Shown here piece by piece: positions 34,601 through 46,063 of a DNA stretch of 64,000 nt; position 1 is the stretch's first letter, and each line of letters starts with the position of its first letter. Made by a program: the position numbers and the translations under genes. Source of the DNA: Hortaea werneckii (taxonomy: Eukaryota > Ascomycota > Dothideomycetes > Mycosphaerellales > Teratosphaeriaceae); contig JBAOKB010000024.1 of assembly GCA_037044905.1 (NCBI GenBank), positions 496,001 to 560,000 on the forward strand, given 5' to 3'. The notes below the pieces were generated by a model. It worked only from the letters and a program-made list of their open reading frames with translations. It ran no database searches and had not been told where the DNA came from.

Positions 34601-35795
34601 AGCGGCTGTACTCAGAGCAGACACGTTTGATCAGGTGTCTTGAGCGTCTCGGTCTGGCCATCACGTATGACGGTGATACCATGGTCATCGATCGTGCCTC
34701 AAAGATGAGCGCAAGTACTAACATGTCAGATACGCGTGGGCACATGGACCGCACAATCTCATTGACATCACCACCTCCGACACGCAAGTCATCAACGACG
34801 GAAGAGGCACTATCGCAGTCGCAAGATCTTCATTCATCCATTGGTCTGAAGCACAATCGGCAGAAGAGGAGACTGCTCAGTACGAGGCCTTCTTGCAACA
34901 TGTCGTCCGATTTGACGTCGATGCTTTTACCGACGGCGTCCACAAGCGCCTGCGTGACTACGAGTACACGGCTAAGAAGTACAACAAAGAAGGCAGAGAG
35001 GCAAGCCGACGTGCCGAAGGCTACAAGGAGAAGGCTGGAAAGCTCAAGGCTGAGGCGCATGCGAAGATCGCAGTCAAGGACTTCAAAGAGGGTGACCTTG
35101 CGCTGTTCTTGCCAACTAGAGGGCAGGCGAAGGGAGCGTGGGCCGCGTTCAACATCGGGTGCCCTCACTACTTTTTGGCAGAAAAGGAAGGCATGCGACT
35201 GGGCAGTCGTGACTTCATCGTGGCTCGGATCAGCAAGGTCGAGCAGAGAGTGGTTGATCTCAGCAGATCGCAGCCTTCGAACACCGACGGCCGAAGTGTA
35301 GGCGAAGGCAGCGAGGCGCCGTCCATTGAAGACGATAACCCATTCGATCTGTCTGACGGTCTCACTTGGTGGATGGTGCACGCCGTAGAAGAGCGTGGTC
35401 CAGGTGCTGCGCCCACCACCCCTGGGCTCGGCAAGAGCACTGTGGCTGCCGCCAACGTGGATGCACGAGGCAGCATTCGCATCAAAAGATCAAGCAAAGG
35501 TGACGACGCAAGCAAGCACCTCAACAAGAGTCTAGACAGTAGACGTAGCTCTTCCACCTCAAAGAAGGGCGCAACTCTCGCTACTGGAATGGCAGGAAGT
35601 CCTACATTGAGCCAACATACCCTTGACCCTCAAGTGTCCCGACAGCGCTCAGACAGCCAGGCCTCGTTGCGCCCACCGCCAGCGCAGATATTAAGCAGCA
35701 GTGCACCGACATCAGGGCTGGGCGTCGTAGCCAACGCCAACGATGACCAGCCGCAGAGTGAACAAGTACGCAAAGACCTCATGTGGGGGCCCTAG
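31610..35795 (+). CDS. ATG11: Autophagy scaffold ATG11 (two frame breaks)
   Basis: Selective-autophagy scaffold that links cargo receptors to Atg1 and Atg9 at the phagophore assembly site. The start MSTQVYIGHSGQRLSLDPN and a ubiquitin-like N-terminus are followed by very long coiled coils (about residues 250-950), a middle Ser-rich region, and the C-terminal ATG11 domain: RFDVDAFTDGVHKRL, FKEGDLALFLPTR, WAAFNIGCPHYFL and DFIVARISKVEQRVVDLS. The frame breaks near 34013 (GAGAAGCTGAG, one A short) and near 34829 (GATCTTCATTC, one T short). With both repaired there are 1395 codons ending RKDLMWGP. An alternative terminal exon exists downstream. Confidence 0.93.
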
Positions 35796-36153
35796 TCCAT
35801 AAAAGGCCGAACCTTTTTCTAACTTTTTCCCTCGTGTGTGCCCACAGGTCCGTAAGGTCTCGCTCACGGAGCAGCCCGATTTGACGTGGCGCAGTCGGTC
35901 GCCTTTGGCAACTGCCCTACCGCAACCGCAACCGCAACCGCAACCGCAGCAGCAACCGCAGCAGCAGAGGACTAAATCGCCTTCGAAATCCGTCAGATCA
36001 CTCCAGCGGCATCTCGAACAACCACCCGCCGCAGCTACCAAGTCGCCTGTGAAGTCCCCAGCCAAGTCACCCGCGAAGAGCAGACAGCAGCCATGGGAAT
36101 CGCTCTGGCAGGCGGACTTTGCGCTGGGAGATAGTCCGTCAAAGGACAGATAA
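35767..36153 (+). other. Optional ATG11 terminal intron and alternative last exon
   Basis: Positions 35767-35847 form an 81-nt intron-like segment (GTACGC donor, CTAAC branch, CCACAG acceptor). Retained, it encodes VRKDLMWGP and a stop. Removed, the frame continues with VRKVSLTEQPDLTWRSR, a (Gln-Pro)n tract, SPAKSPAKS repeats and WESLWQADFALGDSPSK to 36153. Both versions repeat VRK at the junction. Both look like real ATG11 ends, so both could be made; RNA evidence would decide. Confidence 0.5.
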
Positions 36154-36400
36154 GTAGACTCAAACCGTACCTAAGTAACCTTGGGAGCAGGAAAGACAAT
36201 ACTTGCATAGATTGAAAGGGCGGAATCGAAGCTTAGCATCTGAAAAATCTCTCGGTGTTTGCGGTACACGCACGCTTTCTTTCGCTATTTACGCATCATA
36301 ATTGATTGGGGCTCCCAAAAGGAAAGCCCTTGCATTTATTTTTGACAAATTTCTCTCTCACGTCACTCAAGTCATTCACAATATCGTCCTATCGACGCGC

Positions 36401-38123
36401 TTAAGTCTTGACATCCGGCTCGGTACGGCCAATGTACTCCTTGAGCTTGAGGAGCTCGACGGCCATGCTGACCGGCTCCTTGAGGTAATCCTGCGCATCC
36501 ATCTCGTACTTGCTTGGGTCCTGCTCGTGCTTCTCCACGTACAACCGGATAGTCGCGCCGCTGGAGCCGGTGCCGGACAACCGCACGACGATTCTCGAGC
36601 CGTCGTCGAACTTGACGTAGATGCCCTGGTTCTTGCTGACGCTGCCGTCCAGGTCCGTGTAGCTGAAGTCGTCCGCCTCGGTCACCTTCCTGCCGGAGAC
36701 GGTGGAGCCGACGAATTCGCTCTTCTTGGTGGTGATGAGCTCCTTGACGTGCGCCACCATCTTGTTGGCGCCCTCGGACTCGCAGCCTTCGTAGTCGTAG
36801 CGGGTGAAGAACGTGCGGCCGTACGTCTTCCAGAAGTCCTGCTGGATGCTCTTGATGCTTGGGGTGCTGTTGGTCTGCTTGCCAACGCCAGCGATGATGT
36901 TCAACCAAGCGACGATGGCCCAGAGACCGTCCTTCTCACGGATGTGGTTTGAGCCGGTACCGAAGGACTCCTCACCGCAAATGTTCATCTTGTTGGCATC
37001 GAAGAGACCACAGAAGAACTTCCAGCCAGTGGGGACTTCGTAGCTCTTCAGGCCCTTCTTCTGAGCAACCAGGTCGACGGCTCCGGATGTCGGCATGGAG
37101 CGGGCAAGACCGTAGACACCTTGCTTCTTGAACCATGGGATCAGGTCGGCGTGGTGGGCAATGATGGCGAGGGAGTCGCCTGGCGAGACAAAGGAGTTTG
37201 CACCGTAGATCATGTTACGGTCACCGTCACCATCTGATGCAGCACCGAAGTGGATGCCGTTCTTGTCCACAGCGTCGACGAGCGTCTTGGCGTATACAAG
37301 GTTAGGGTCTGGGTGGTGGCCGCCGAAGTCTGGCTTCGGAACGCAGTTCTGGGTGCTGCCCTTCATGCCGAGCTCGTTCTCAAAGATGTCCACGCCGTAG
37401 TTGCCAGTCACACCGCTGAGACCGTCGAACAGAATCTTGAAGTCTGAGTGCTCCTTCAGGAATGACTTGATGAGGTCGAAGTCGAAGATGTCCTTGAGCA
37501 TGTCCACGTAGTCCTTGGTGCTGTGCACGATCTCCACCTCAAGCGGGCCAACCTTTGTGTGCCGATCTTGCTCAGGTCGATGTCTGGGATGTCCATGATC
37601 TTGTAGGAGGTCAGGGACTTTGACTGCTCGTACATCTTGTTGGTAACACCCTCTGGGGCAGGAGCACCATTGCTCAAGTTGTACTTGATACCGAAGTCCT
37701 CAGTAGGACCGCCTGGGTTGTGTGAAGCAGTGAGGAGGATACCACCGGTTGCCTGCTTAATGCGGATCATGTGAGACGCGGCGGGGGTGGACATGATGCC
37801 ATCCTGACCGATCAGGAGCTTCTTGACGCCATAAGCGGCACCAATCTTTGCGATCAACTGAGTGACCTCTGGGTTGTAGTAGCGGCCATCACCGCCAATG
37901 ACAAGGAAGGAGCCCTCGGCGCCTTCTGGGATAGAGAGGAGGATGGAAGCGACGAAATTCTCGGAGTAGTTCTCTTGCTGGAAGACCTTGACCTTCTTAC
38001 GAAGACCGGAGCTGCAAATCCACATTAGCAAACAGGCAGACTGATGGGCACCTCAAGAATGTCTACCTACGTGCCCGGCTTCTGGTCCTGGTATGGCTTT
38101 GTCTGGACTTCTCTGACGCTCAT
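36401..38123 (-). CDS. PGM2: Phosphoglucomutase (one frame break)
   Basis: Interconverts glucose-1- and glucose-6-phosphate; cytosolic. Exon 38071-38123, a 59-nt intron (GTAGGT donor, GCTAAT branch, TTGCAG acceptor) and exon 36401-38011. The phosphoserine loop is TASHNPGG; the metal loop DGDGDRNMIYG; the sugar-binding loop CGEESFGTGSNHIREKDG; the phosphate-binding end RLSGTGSSGATIR. The frame breaks at 37554-37556 (ACACAAAGGTT, one A short), between DLSKIGTQ and VGPLEVEIVHS; restoring it gives 554 codons, the normal family length. No targeting sequence. Confidence 0.96.
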
Positions 38124-38707
38124 GATTGCAAATGGGTATCTGATCAACGGTTTGGATGAACGAGGCGTGTATGAGCAGGGTGTAGAGAGAAAGAGGAGAA
38201 GATGAACAATGCAATGGCAACGATTGAACGTCAGGCAAACAAAAGTTCCCAGTCGGTAAGGTTCGATGGGCCCAACAAGAAACAGCCCACCAACCCCCAC
38301 CATACGGCTGCAGCCGCCACTTTCCAGGGACGGCAGCTCTGGATGAGCCAATCATAGTGGCCACATGCAGACAAGGTTGGATTTAGAGCCGCGTGGTGAG
38401 GACGCTGGAAAGACAATAGTGGGCTACACTTGCGGTCTGGATGGGATGGTGGCGGCTGAAGTACGCGAACCTGAGTGCTGTCCACGGCAGGACCCCCAAC
38501 AGACGCCGTATTCCGAATTGTGCCTGACGACCGCCATTTTTCTATCTCTGCGTTTTGCCCGCAGGGTGAAACAAACTTGGCAAGACTGGAATATAGCAGG
38601 ATCTGGTCAAAAGTATACTGTCGGATATCTCATCAACGCCCATGAACACCACGCTTGTTTCTAATCCTCCCGAATCGTACATGTTTCCTTCCCCGTTTTC
38701 ATCTGAA
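38124..38707. other. Intergenic
   Basis: Promoter side of phosphoglucomutase and 3' side of ISA2 (both minus). No individual site is supported. Confidence 0.5.
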
Positions 38708-39385
38708 CTAGGCAACATCAAAACTCGTTCCACAGCCACAGCTGCTCTTCGCGCCTGGAATGCCCGTGACCTTGAACTGACTCCCAATGAGCTCCATGGT
38801 GTAATCGATACTGCTTCCGTTCAAGAGCTCCAGGCTCGGCTCATCCATCACCAGTTTCGCCTTGTACTCGCCGTCCTTCGCCACAGATTCTTCATTCTCA
38901 AACAGCGTGTCCTCGGTCGGATCAACGTCTGTAGTGTTCACCAGGCTCATGAGGTACTGGAACCCATGACATCCTCCAGACTCGACGGCGACCCGAAGGG
39001 CGAGCTCCGGGTTCTTGTCTTGTTCCGCAATCGCCGTCAGACGATGCGCCGCGCGGGGTGTGATGGTGACGTGCATCTCGTTTCCGTCGTCATCCTTGCG
39101 TGGGTTCTGCACCGCCTTTGCTTGCCGCTGTGGCGTTGATGATAGCCATCTCCTCGACGGTGGTGATCGCGACGGCGGAGAAGTCCGGCTACCAATCGCA
39201 AACGGTGCTCGTTGTGATGACGGTCGCCATGAAGGTGCCAGGAAATCAAGGAAGAGTGGCGATGGGGTGTGAAAGTCTCGGGCTGACGATCGCAAGGTTT
39301 GCCCAGGTCGGACAACCTTGGTCGTAGATGGTCTAATGTGACGGCAGGACCGCACGCATTCTCGAGCAAATGTAGGCGTATTCAT
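38708..39385 (-). CDS. ISA2: Mitochondrial Fe-S assembly protein ISA2
   Basis: A-type carrier needed with Isa1 and Iba57 for [4Fe-4S] cluster maturation (aconitase, lipoate synthase) in the mitochondrial matrix. Single exon, 225 aa. The N-terminal ~95 residues are Arg/Ser-rich and nearly free of acids (RSCRHIRPSTTKVVR, RRWLSSTPQRQAK), a typical presequence. The A-type domain begins MHVTITPRAAHRL and carries the three ligands as ESGGCHGFQY and SSCGCGTSFDV. The order and spacing of Cys match ISA2 rather than ISA1. Intact. Confidence 0.95.
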   Translation of the reverse strand: MNTPTFARECVRSCRHIRPSTTKVVRPGQTLRSSARDFHTPSPLFLDFLAPSWRPSSQRAPFAIGSRTSPPSRSPPSRRWLSSTPQRQAKAVQNPRKDDDGNEMHVTITPRAAHRLTAIAEQDKNPELALRVAVESGGCHGFQYLMSLVNTTDVDPTEDTLFENEESVAKDGEYKAKLVMDEPSLELLNGSSIDYTMELIGSQFKVTGIPGAKSSCGCGTSFDVA

Positions 39386-40042
39386 CTCGTCGTGTAGGAT
39401 GTGTCTGGGTTCTTGATATTAAGTGCTATTGCAATGGAAGAGATGTAGGAATGATTGGTAATGTTGTAATGCGGAGTCGGTATCTTCCGCCCGGCACGTG
39501 ACCTCGATCAGCTTCCCTGATCTCACAGTCTGGCAAAATTGCTTGACATGAAGCTTGGAGGCAGGTACATGTCCTGGCAGTTGCTGGTGCCACACCGTGA
39601 GCATATAACAGATGCCTTTCGTGAATATTGCTTCTTCTCTCGCTCAAAGACAGATTCACACGTTCAACTTTTTGAAGCTCACGCTTATTTTCGAGAAGCA
39701 AAGCGCGTAGGACGACCAGCTCTGAACGCCGAAAATGCTCACTCGTCTTGAAATGGTGAGATGGTCACGATAGTGGTGTCTATGCCATTACACGTAAGTA
39801 TTTCCGCCTATTCCATAACAGCCAAATTAAGCGCCGACATCCAAAACTCCTTTTCCCTTCTTGAACCGCACAACAAGACCTTTCCCCCAAAACGCAAGGA
39901 CCTTTTCCAGACCAAAAGCTCTCAATATGTCCAATTCAATACACCCTTGACTTTAACGCCTGATCCGCCTCGCAATGCATCGAAAACGACAGTAACCTGT
40001 ACATCCAAATGAAAAGAAGAGGAAAAAAAAAAAAAAGGATTA
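39386..40042. other. Intergenic
   Basis: ISA2 promoter and the 3' region of the DUF7137 gene. A run of 14 A lies at 40023-40036, just after that gene's stop on the minus strand. Confidence 0.5.
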
Positions 40043-41003
40043 CTACCACAGCCCAGCCGCACCAGTAAACCACCCAAACGTCAACACCGTCACCGTCGCC
40101 ATCCCAAACATGAAACCCAGCGTCTGCCTCTCCACCGAACTTAATGCGCCGTTGCAGGTAGCACAGACCCAGTCAGAAAGCGGAGTGTACGGCTGCGGGG
40201 TGTACATGCCAAAGTAGAACTGCGACCATGAGCCCAGATGTCCAGCGCCTGCGGTAGCCGTGACGTCCTTCGCCGCGTCGTGGATAATGAGAGTATAGGT
40301 CTCGGTAAGAAGCGGCACGGTGGCCGACTCCTGATACTTTCCGGTATCCCAGACGACGGACTGCGTGGGGTCGGTGATGGAGAGGTTGGTGGCGATGGTG
40401 TAGGTCTGGGAGTTGAGGGAGCAGGAGGCGAGGACGTCGACGGCGGACGGGGTCACGGAGAGGGAGGTGTAGTTCCACGCGAAGGTGACGAAGTTCTTGC
40501 CGGCTTCCGTGCCGATCTTGTAGTAGTGCGATGTCAGCGCGTTAGGCGTGATCATCGAAATACCGCCGGCGGGCAGACGAGGGTCGATGGAGGTTGTGGA
40601 TGCTGAGTCCTGTGGTCTTTCCCGTCTTGGTGCCGGTGCTCTTCGCCGATTTGCCAGTCTTGCTTGAATCCGTCGCTGAGGAAGCGTCTGTCTTTTCGCC
40701 TGTCTTCTCCCCTGTAGCCGTGCTCTTGGAGTCGCCTCCTGTACTAGTAGCTTCACTGTCACCTGTGGTCTTGGCACCGCCATCTGAGGTTGCTGTGGAC
40801 GAGTCCTCGGTTGTCGCAGTGTTCCCTTGCTTCCCGGTGTATGACAAATCGAACTTTGAGGAGGATGAGTCCGACTCCTGGCGGATCACCAGCGGTGCGA
40901 TCTCACGCTTGACAGCTTCTAAGGGCTGCCAGGCTGACGGCCATGCTGAAGATGCGGCAGCAAGCAGAGAGATGGAAGCGAGGACCTTGGTAGGCCGCAT
41001 CAC
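40043..41003 (-). CDS. DUF7137-type membrane/secreted protein (one frame break)
   Basis: MMRPTKVLASISLLAAASSAWP is a signal peptide; a long Ser/Thr/Lys-rich tract follows (likely O-mannosylated), then a folded domain: GGISMITPNALTSHYYKIG, FVTFAWNYTSLSVTPSAVDVL, VVWDTGKYQ, PLLTETYTLIIHDA and FYFGMYTPQPYTPLSDWVCATC. A C-terminal membrane segment ends the protein. This pattern is the fungal DUF7137 family, function unknown. The frame breaks near 40612-40620 (GGGAAAGACC, one base too many); removal gives 319 codons. It shares its upstream region with the divergent ARP5. Confidence 0.8.
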
Positions 41004-41767
41004 GGCGGTATTGCGTGTCTCAGGGTTTCCGAGCTATTGTCAAGATCCAAGTGGGCTGCTAAGAGCCTGCCCTCGTTCGGAGGTGAAGGCCGGAATCAGG
41101 GTTGCGCGTCCCCTATGCGGGCGGCTTTATAATTTACTCGTGATTGTTGTGTCTGGATATCCGGCTTGGGCACTTATAATGTTGAATAGAGATGATCTGT
41201 CGCAACAGTTGTGGCAGTAGCAGCGAGTGTTGGATGTGTATAGCGAATGTGTGGGCGAGTGCAATGGAACGGGTGGGAAAGTCGAGAACTGCTGGAAAAC
41301 AAGGAGCTCTATTTTGGGCCCAGTACGAGCAGACTTGCAGGGTTTCTCCGCAAACTTAACGGTAGCGCAGCCGCATCGGATCGCCGGTGGCAACGCGCTG
41401 CCCAGCAACATTGTTGAAGAGAGTTTCCATGATTCAGCAAAAGGAAAATGAAGAGGTGGAGATGGACAGGATTAAGAAATAGCGAAAGCGAAGCACAGAG
41501 TGGCAAGCAGGTAAATTGATTTTGCCTCCCAGGAGATTTAAATCACGATATCACGTGACATCGCGCGCTTGATGCTGTGGTCGACAACATCTCCAGGTAA
41601 GATAGCCGAAGATACACCGCTTCACATGCGCAGGCAGCGAGGACAGCCAGCGATTGTCCAACCAACTTCAAGCCTAGTGCAACCTACGACCAATTGTTTG
41701 ATCACCAGGATGTCACATTCATATCGAAGCGATACAGGCAACATCACCGCCCGTCTAATTGACGACA
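41004..41767. other. Intergenic, head-to-head promoter region
   Basis: Between the divergent DUF7137 and ARP5 genes; carries the TATA at 41126 on the minus strand. No other site is supported. Confidence 0.5.
41126..41131 (-). promoter_or_regulatory. TATA box of the DUF7137 gene
   Basis: TATAAA on the minus strand, about 125 nt before that gene's start codon at 41003. Confidence 0.4.
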
Positions 41768-44023
41768 ATGCCGCACTTCACCGTGCCCGTCCACTCCTCG
41801 ACCTCGCGCAACTCCCCCAAACCACCTCCGGAGCGTCCGTACACAGTCTCTGAGCCGCCATATTCTGGCCAACTCGCCACCGATACCGCCACCTACAGCT
41901 CTAGCTCTCCCGACACTGCCATAGTCATCGATAATGGCTCTTCATCTGTCCGTGCCGGATGGCAATCCGACAATACTCCGCGGCTACAGTTCCCGCCTCT
42001 GATGGCACGCTATACCGATCGCAAATTGAACCGCAAGCTCTGCTTCATCGGGAGCGAGATCTACTTCGACGGAACCGCACGAGGACAAGCCAAGAACATC
42101 TACGAACCGGGAAGCAACATCATCAATAATTGGGACGTACAGGAAGGCGTTCTGGATTATGTCTTCCTCAAATTGGGTATCGATGGACAGAACGGCGTGA
42201 TCGATAGACCTGTGGTGATGACCGAGCCCCTTGCCAACCTGGGCTACACTCGGAAGGTCATGAGTGAGATTTTATACGAGCTGTACGGTGTTCCGAGCGT
42301 GGCCTATGGCGTGGACAGCTTGTTCAGTTACGACTATAATGGAGGCAACACAGGGTTGGTGACGAGTAGTGCGCACATGTCTACACACTTGATTCCCGTT
42401 GTGGACAAGCAGCCCCTGATTTCGCAGGCGACAAGGCTAGATTGGGGGCGGTCGCAATGTATGGAGTACCTCACGCGACTGCTGAAGGCGAAGTATCCTG
42501 GCCTGCTGGCTGCTGGGAAAGTGAACGAGACCCAGATCGAAGACATCGTACGGAACCACTGTTACGTGTCTCAGGACTACGATAGGGAAATGTTGCGGAT
42601 GTTGGACTGGAGTGGTTTGGAAGGGCGCAATCATACCGTTCAGCTTCCGTTCCAGGAGAAGGAAGTGGTGCAGAAGACGGAGGAGGAGATCAAGAGGGCA
42701 GAAGAGAAGAAGCGTGAAGGCGGGAGACGGTTACAGGAGCAAGCGGCGAAGATGCGGCTAGAGAAGTTGATTCGTAAGGAGCAGGAATTAGAGTGGTTCA
42801 AAGAGGTACAGGTCAATGTCCAGAACGCGACTACGAAAAAGGAGAAGCAGGCATTGCTCGATGAAGAGGAGTTTAGGGATGAGATCGCACTTGACAAGCG
42901 GATCAAGGAGATGGAAAAGTCTATCAGGCGTCAGCGAAACAAGGACGTTGGTGACATGGAAGAAGAGCAGGAAGAGCCACCTACCTACCCACTACTAGAG
43001 ATATCAGACGACCAGCTCGACGAAGAAGGCATCAAAGCCAAGCGCCAGCAGCGATTACTGAAGAGCAATCATGATGCTCGCGCGAGAGCCAAAGCTGAAA
43101 AAGAGGCCGAGAAGGCTCGCCAAGCAGAACTTCAACGGCAAGACGACCTTCGACGAGAAAATGATCTGGAAGGTTGGGTCGAGGAGCGCCGTATTGCGCG
43201 CCAAGCTACAATCCAAAAGATGAGGGACCGAGAGCGCCTCAAGGCCGATCTTGGCAACCGTAAATCACAAGCTAGCCAGCTTCGCATGAAGACGATCGCG
43301 AATCTGGCCTCAGATAACCCGTTCAATCGCAAGCGCCGTCGCGGACAAGCTGCAGATGATGACGGATTCGGTGCTGATGATGCTGACTGGGCGGTGTATC
43401 GTGACATTGGACGTGGTGAAGATGATGAGGAAGACGAGGAAGAGGACCTTGAGGCTCAACTGAAAGCCGTTGAGAGTCAACTTTTGAAGTACGACCCGCA
43501 CTTCACCGAGGAGAAAACGCTTGAAGGGCAAAAGGACTGGACGAAGAGCTTAGTGCATTCGTTCTTGAGAGGTCCATATGCTTTCGACCCCGAAAGCTCA
43601 CGGGAAAGCAACCAATTCCACCTCAATGTCGAGCGGATACGCGTACCTGAAGTCGTCTTCCAGCCCAACATCGCCGGGGTGGACCAGGCAGGTATCACTG
43701 AGATTGCCGAGGACATCCTGAATGCGCGCCTGGCGAGCCATCCAGCACGCAGTGCTCTGCTGAAGGACGTCTTCATCACCGGCGGCTACTCGTTGTTCCA
43801 GGGCTTCGAGGAGCGGCTTCGCTCTGAGCTTCGCGCTGTGTTGCCAACGGAAGTTGAGCTGGGGGTCAGGAAGGCCAAGGACCCTGTGCTAGATGCTTGG
43901 AGAGGAGCAGCAAAATGGGCGGCGACGCCTCAGTCGAGACAGGCGTTTGTTACGAAGAAGGAATGGGAGGAGAAGGGCGGGGAGTATATCAAGGAGCACA
44001 ATTTGGGAAACGTGTTTACGTGA
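41768..44023 (+). CDS. ARP5: Actin-related protein 5 (Arp5), INO80 complex
   Basis: Nuclear subunit of the INO80 chromatin remodeller, paired with Ies6. ATG 41768 (MPHFTVP). The actin fold starts with AIVIDNGSSSVRAGW (phosphate-1 motif), continues with NNWDVQEGVLDYVFLKLG and MTEPLANLGYTRKVMSEILYELYG, then is interrupted by a roughly 250-residue charged coiled-coil insertion rich in Arg/Glu/Lys, as expected for Arp5. The actin fold resumes with IRVPEVVFQPNIAGVDQAGI, VFITGGYSLFQGFEERL and WRGAAKWA. Single exon, 751 aa, no frame break over 2.2 kb. Confidence 0.96.
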   Translation: MPHFTVPVHSSTSRNSPKPPPERPYTVSEPPYSGQLATDTATYSSSSPDTAIVIDNGSSSVRAGWQSDNTPRLQFPPLMARYTDRKLNRKLCFIGSEIYFDGTARGQAKNIYEPGSNIINNWDVQEGVLDYVFLKLGIDGQNGVIDRPVVMTEPLANLGYTRKVMSEILYELYGVPSVAYGVDSLFSYDYNGGNTGLVTSSAHMSTHLIPVVDKQPLISQATRLDWGRSQCMEYLTRLLKAKYPGLLAAGKVNETQIEDIVRNHCYVSQDYDREMLRMLDWSGLEGRNHTVQLPFQEKEVVQKTEEEIKRAEEKKREGGRRLQEQAAKMRLEKLIRKEQELEWFKEVQVNVQNATTKKEKQALLDEEEFRDEIALDKRIKEMEKSIRRQRNKDVGDMEEEQEEPPTYPLLEISDDQLDEEGIKAKRQQRLLKSNHDARARAKAEKEAEKARQAELQRQDDLRRENDLEGWVEERRIARQATIQKMRDRERLKADLGNRKSQASQLRMKTIANLASDNPFNRKRRRGQAADDDGFGADDADWAVYRDIGRGEDDEEDEEEDLEAQLKAVESQLLKYDPHFTEEKTLEGQKDWTKSLVHSFLRGPYAFDPESSRESNQFHLNVERIRVPEVVFQPNIAGVDQAGITEIAEDILNARLASHPARSALLKDVFITGGYSLFQGFEERLRSELRAVLPTEVELGVRKAKDPVLDAWRGAAKWAATPQSRQAFVTKKEWEEKGGEYIKEHNLGNVFT

Positions 44024-44211
44024 GGAACGCGGTTGTTTGCCTTCAATGACATACCCAGGCAGAGATCATGTTTAGCGTTGGCGCTTAGGCAAAACGAGAT
44101 GGTTCCAATTACGATCCAAGCCGGATTCAAGAAGTTTATAAAAAGCTACATGGGTATCTCGAGAATATGATTTGCAATCATGAACAACGTCGCACCCAGT
44201 CCTCTGCACAC

Positions 44212-46063
44212 CTAACTTTTCGCGCTCGAAAGCCCAGTCACAGCCGAAACGACAAACTCGCCTACGATCCCGCCGACACTATGGGCTTTGGCCGCCGGCA
44301 GATTGATATCCCACTCCTGCACTTTATCCGGCGTCCCGCCCACAATACACTTCGTCTTAGCCAGCACTTCCGGCGTCAGCATCGGCGTCTTATGTCGGGA
44401 GAGGAGATGGTTCATCAGCGCATCCAAGCCCTCATGGACCGCCGTCTCGTGCCCCTGCGCAGCGCAAAAGATACATCCGTACTGATACTCCTCCACCGTC
44501 GGCCGCGGATCTCGCGCGGGAATGTGTGATCGTGCGAGGAATAACCACCGGTATCGTACGCCGCTTTTGGCGAAGAAGATCTGTTCCGGTAGCACGACGG
44601 TGCTCTCGTTGAGCGCCCGGGCTTGGAAGGAGCAGTGCTTGCATTTCCAGTGCGGGACTGGTTCGTGTCTGCCGGGCACTTGGAGTAGGGAGATACTTAG
44701 GCCTTCTTGCACGGCTCGGCGGGCCTGCCAGGCGCCTTTGCAGAAGCCGTGGTAGTTATTGATTTTGGCTGGTCTGGGGAGGGGATGCCAGATTTCTTCG
44801 TGTACGGGTGTCATTGGGACTGGGGATCCGAGGAAGGTATTGTTGATTGAGGGCTGGAAGTTTGTGGTGATTGTGTTTGGGGTTTGTTGTCGGGGTCGTG
44901 TTGGATTGTGCATCAAGCGAGGACTGAATTCGTGGGTGACTACTTCGGGAGCTGAGAGGGCTCGGTGTGCTTCGATAGCGCTCATTGATGTACTCTGAGC
45001 CTCTGTATCCTGGTCGGGAAAATGGTGCGATGCCGTCGATGCAGTGGACGATGTCAAGTCGGCCCGTCGCTCGATGGCGACTCCTGGCGTGGTCCGAGAA
45101 CGAGCGGTATTCGAGTCGGGAGCTGGAAGTTCTTCAGACACAGCTTGCGAGCTGAGACTGGCGGATTGACGATGACCCGAATTAGTTTCGACGCTGCCTC
45201 GGCCAGAATCGTGAACAGAAAGTGTAGCCACGCGATCAAACATGTCAAATGCTGCAATACTGTCATGTTGACGACGTCTTGAAGCGGGCTCGGGACATGC
45301 AGGCAGTCCAGGTGTTCGAGATGGGACCAAAGAGGTCGCTCTGTGCACAAGGCTGTCACTAGCATGCCGCATTGACTGGAACCGGGAGATAATTGGGCTT
45401 CGGCTGCTCCCTGGATGATCTGGGATAGTCACCGCAGACGGTAGGGCTGGGCTGGCTGTCTGATACGACTCTAGAGACTCCTCAGAATTCCGTCGAGTGC
45501 GTGCGAACGGGAAACCAAAACCACCGGATTGGGCCATAAACGCCTGCATATTGTCCTCGGCGAGTTGTCGTGGTACTGGGAAACTCTGAATGATGCGCTG
45601 GCACAGCTCGTCCATACTCCTGATGGCGTTATTGCGATTTGTTATGGACGCATCGTGTAGCATCGAAAGGTTCAGCAAGACGTTTTCTTGGTCTCTTGCA
45701 ATCTGCAGAGCTCTGATCACCTCACTCTGCAGAGTGATAGCGACGGCCTGCAATTCCATAACAGCGGTCAGATCGCCACGCACGAAATGGTGTCCAAATC
45801 GCCGCTGGCGGTCCTGACTGCCGCTCTCGCACTGGTTCGCGCCATCAAGTAGAGAGTCATGTAATATCTGCTCCTGTATGACACGTCTGATCTCGTCTTC
45901 TCTTCAACGTTTCTTTTTCTCCTTGTGCTCTTTGATGTGCTTGGTGATTTCGGCGCCGCCATGAAACGCTGAGACGATCGCCGCGACCTGCCCAAAGTCA
46001 GTACTCGAGGAGCAAGGCTGAGGGAATGCGACTGACACAGCTGATAACTTCTACGACTGGCAT
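44212..46063 (-). CDS. Fungal-specific helical protein with an in-frame TGA near its start
   Basis: The main frame, open from just below 45904 to stop 44212, encodes a helical N-region (DLTAVMELQAVAITLQSEVIRALQIARDQENVLL, RSMDELCQRIIQSFPVP), a Ser/Thr-rich disordered middle, and a Cys/His-containing C-domain (CKHCSFQARAL, GCIFCAAQGHETAVHEGLDALMNHLLSRH) resembling zinc-binding. Its natural N-terminus seems to be MPV, a 67-nt intron (45988-46054) and VAAIVSAFHGGAEITKHIKEHKEKKKR; this joins in the same frame but is interrupted by TGA at 45904-45906. The opening sequence matches a family common in Pezizomycotina, known to me only as hypothetical proteins. The stop may be a sequence error, a null allele or a mis-assigned exon. 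Confidence 0.6.

Noticed and set aside
31610..36153. ATG11 breaks as true introns
   Set aside because: At 34013 and 34829 the frame overlap is shorter than any fungal intron and lacks a GT-AG pair.
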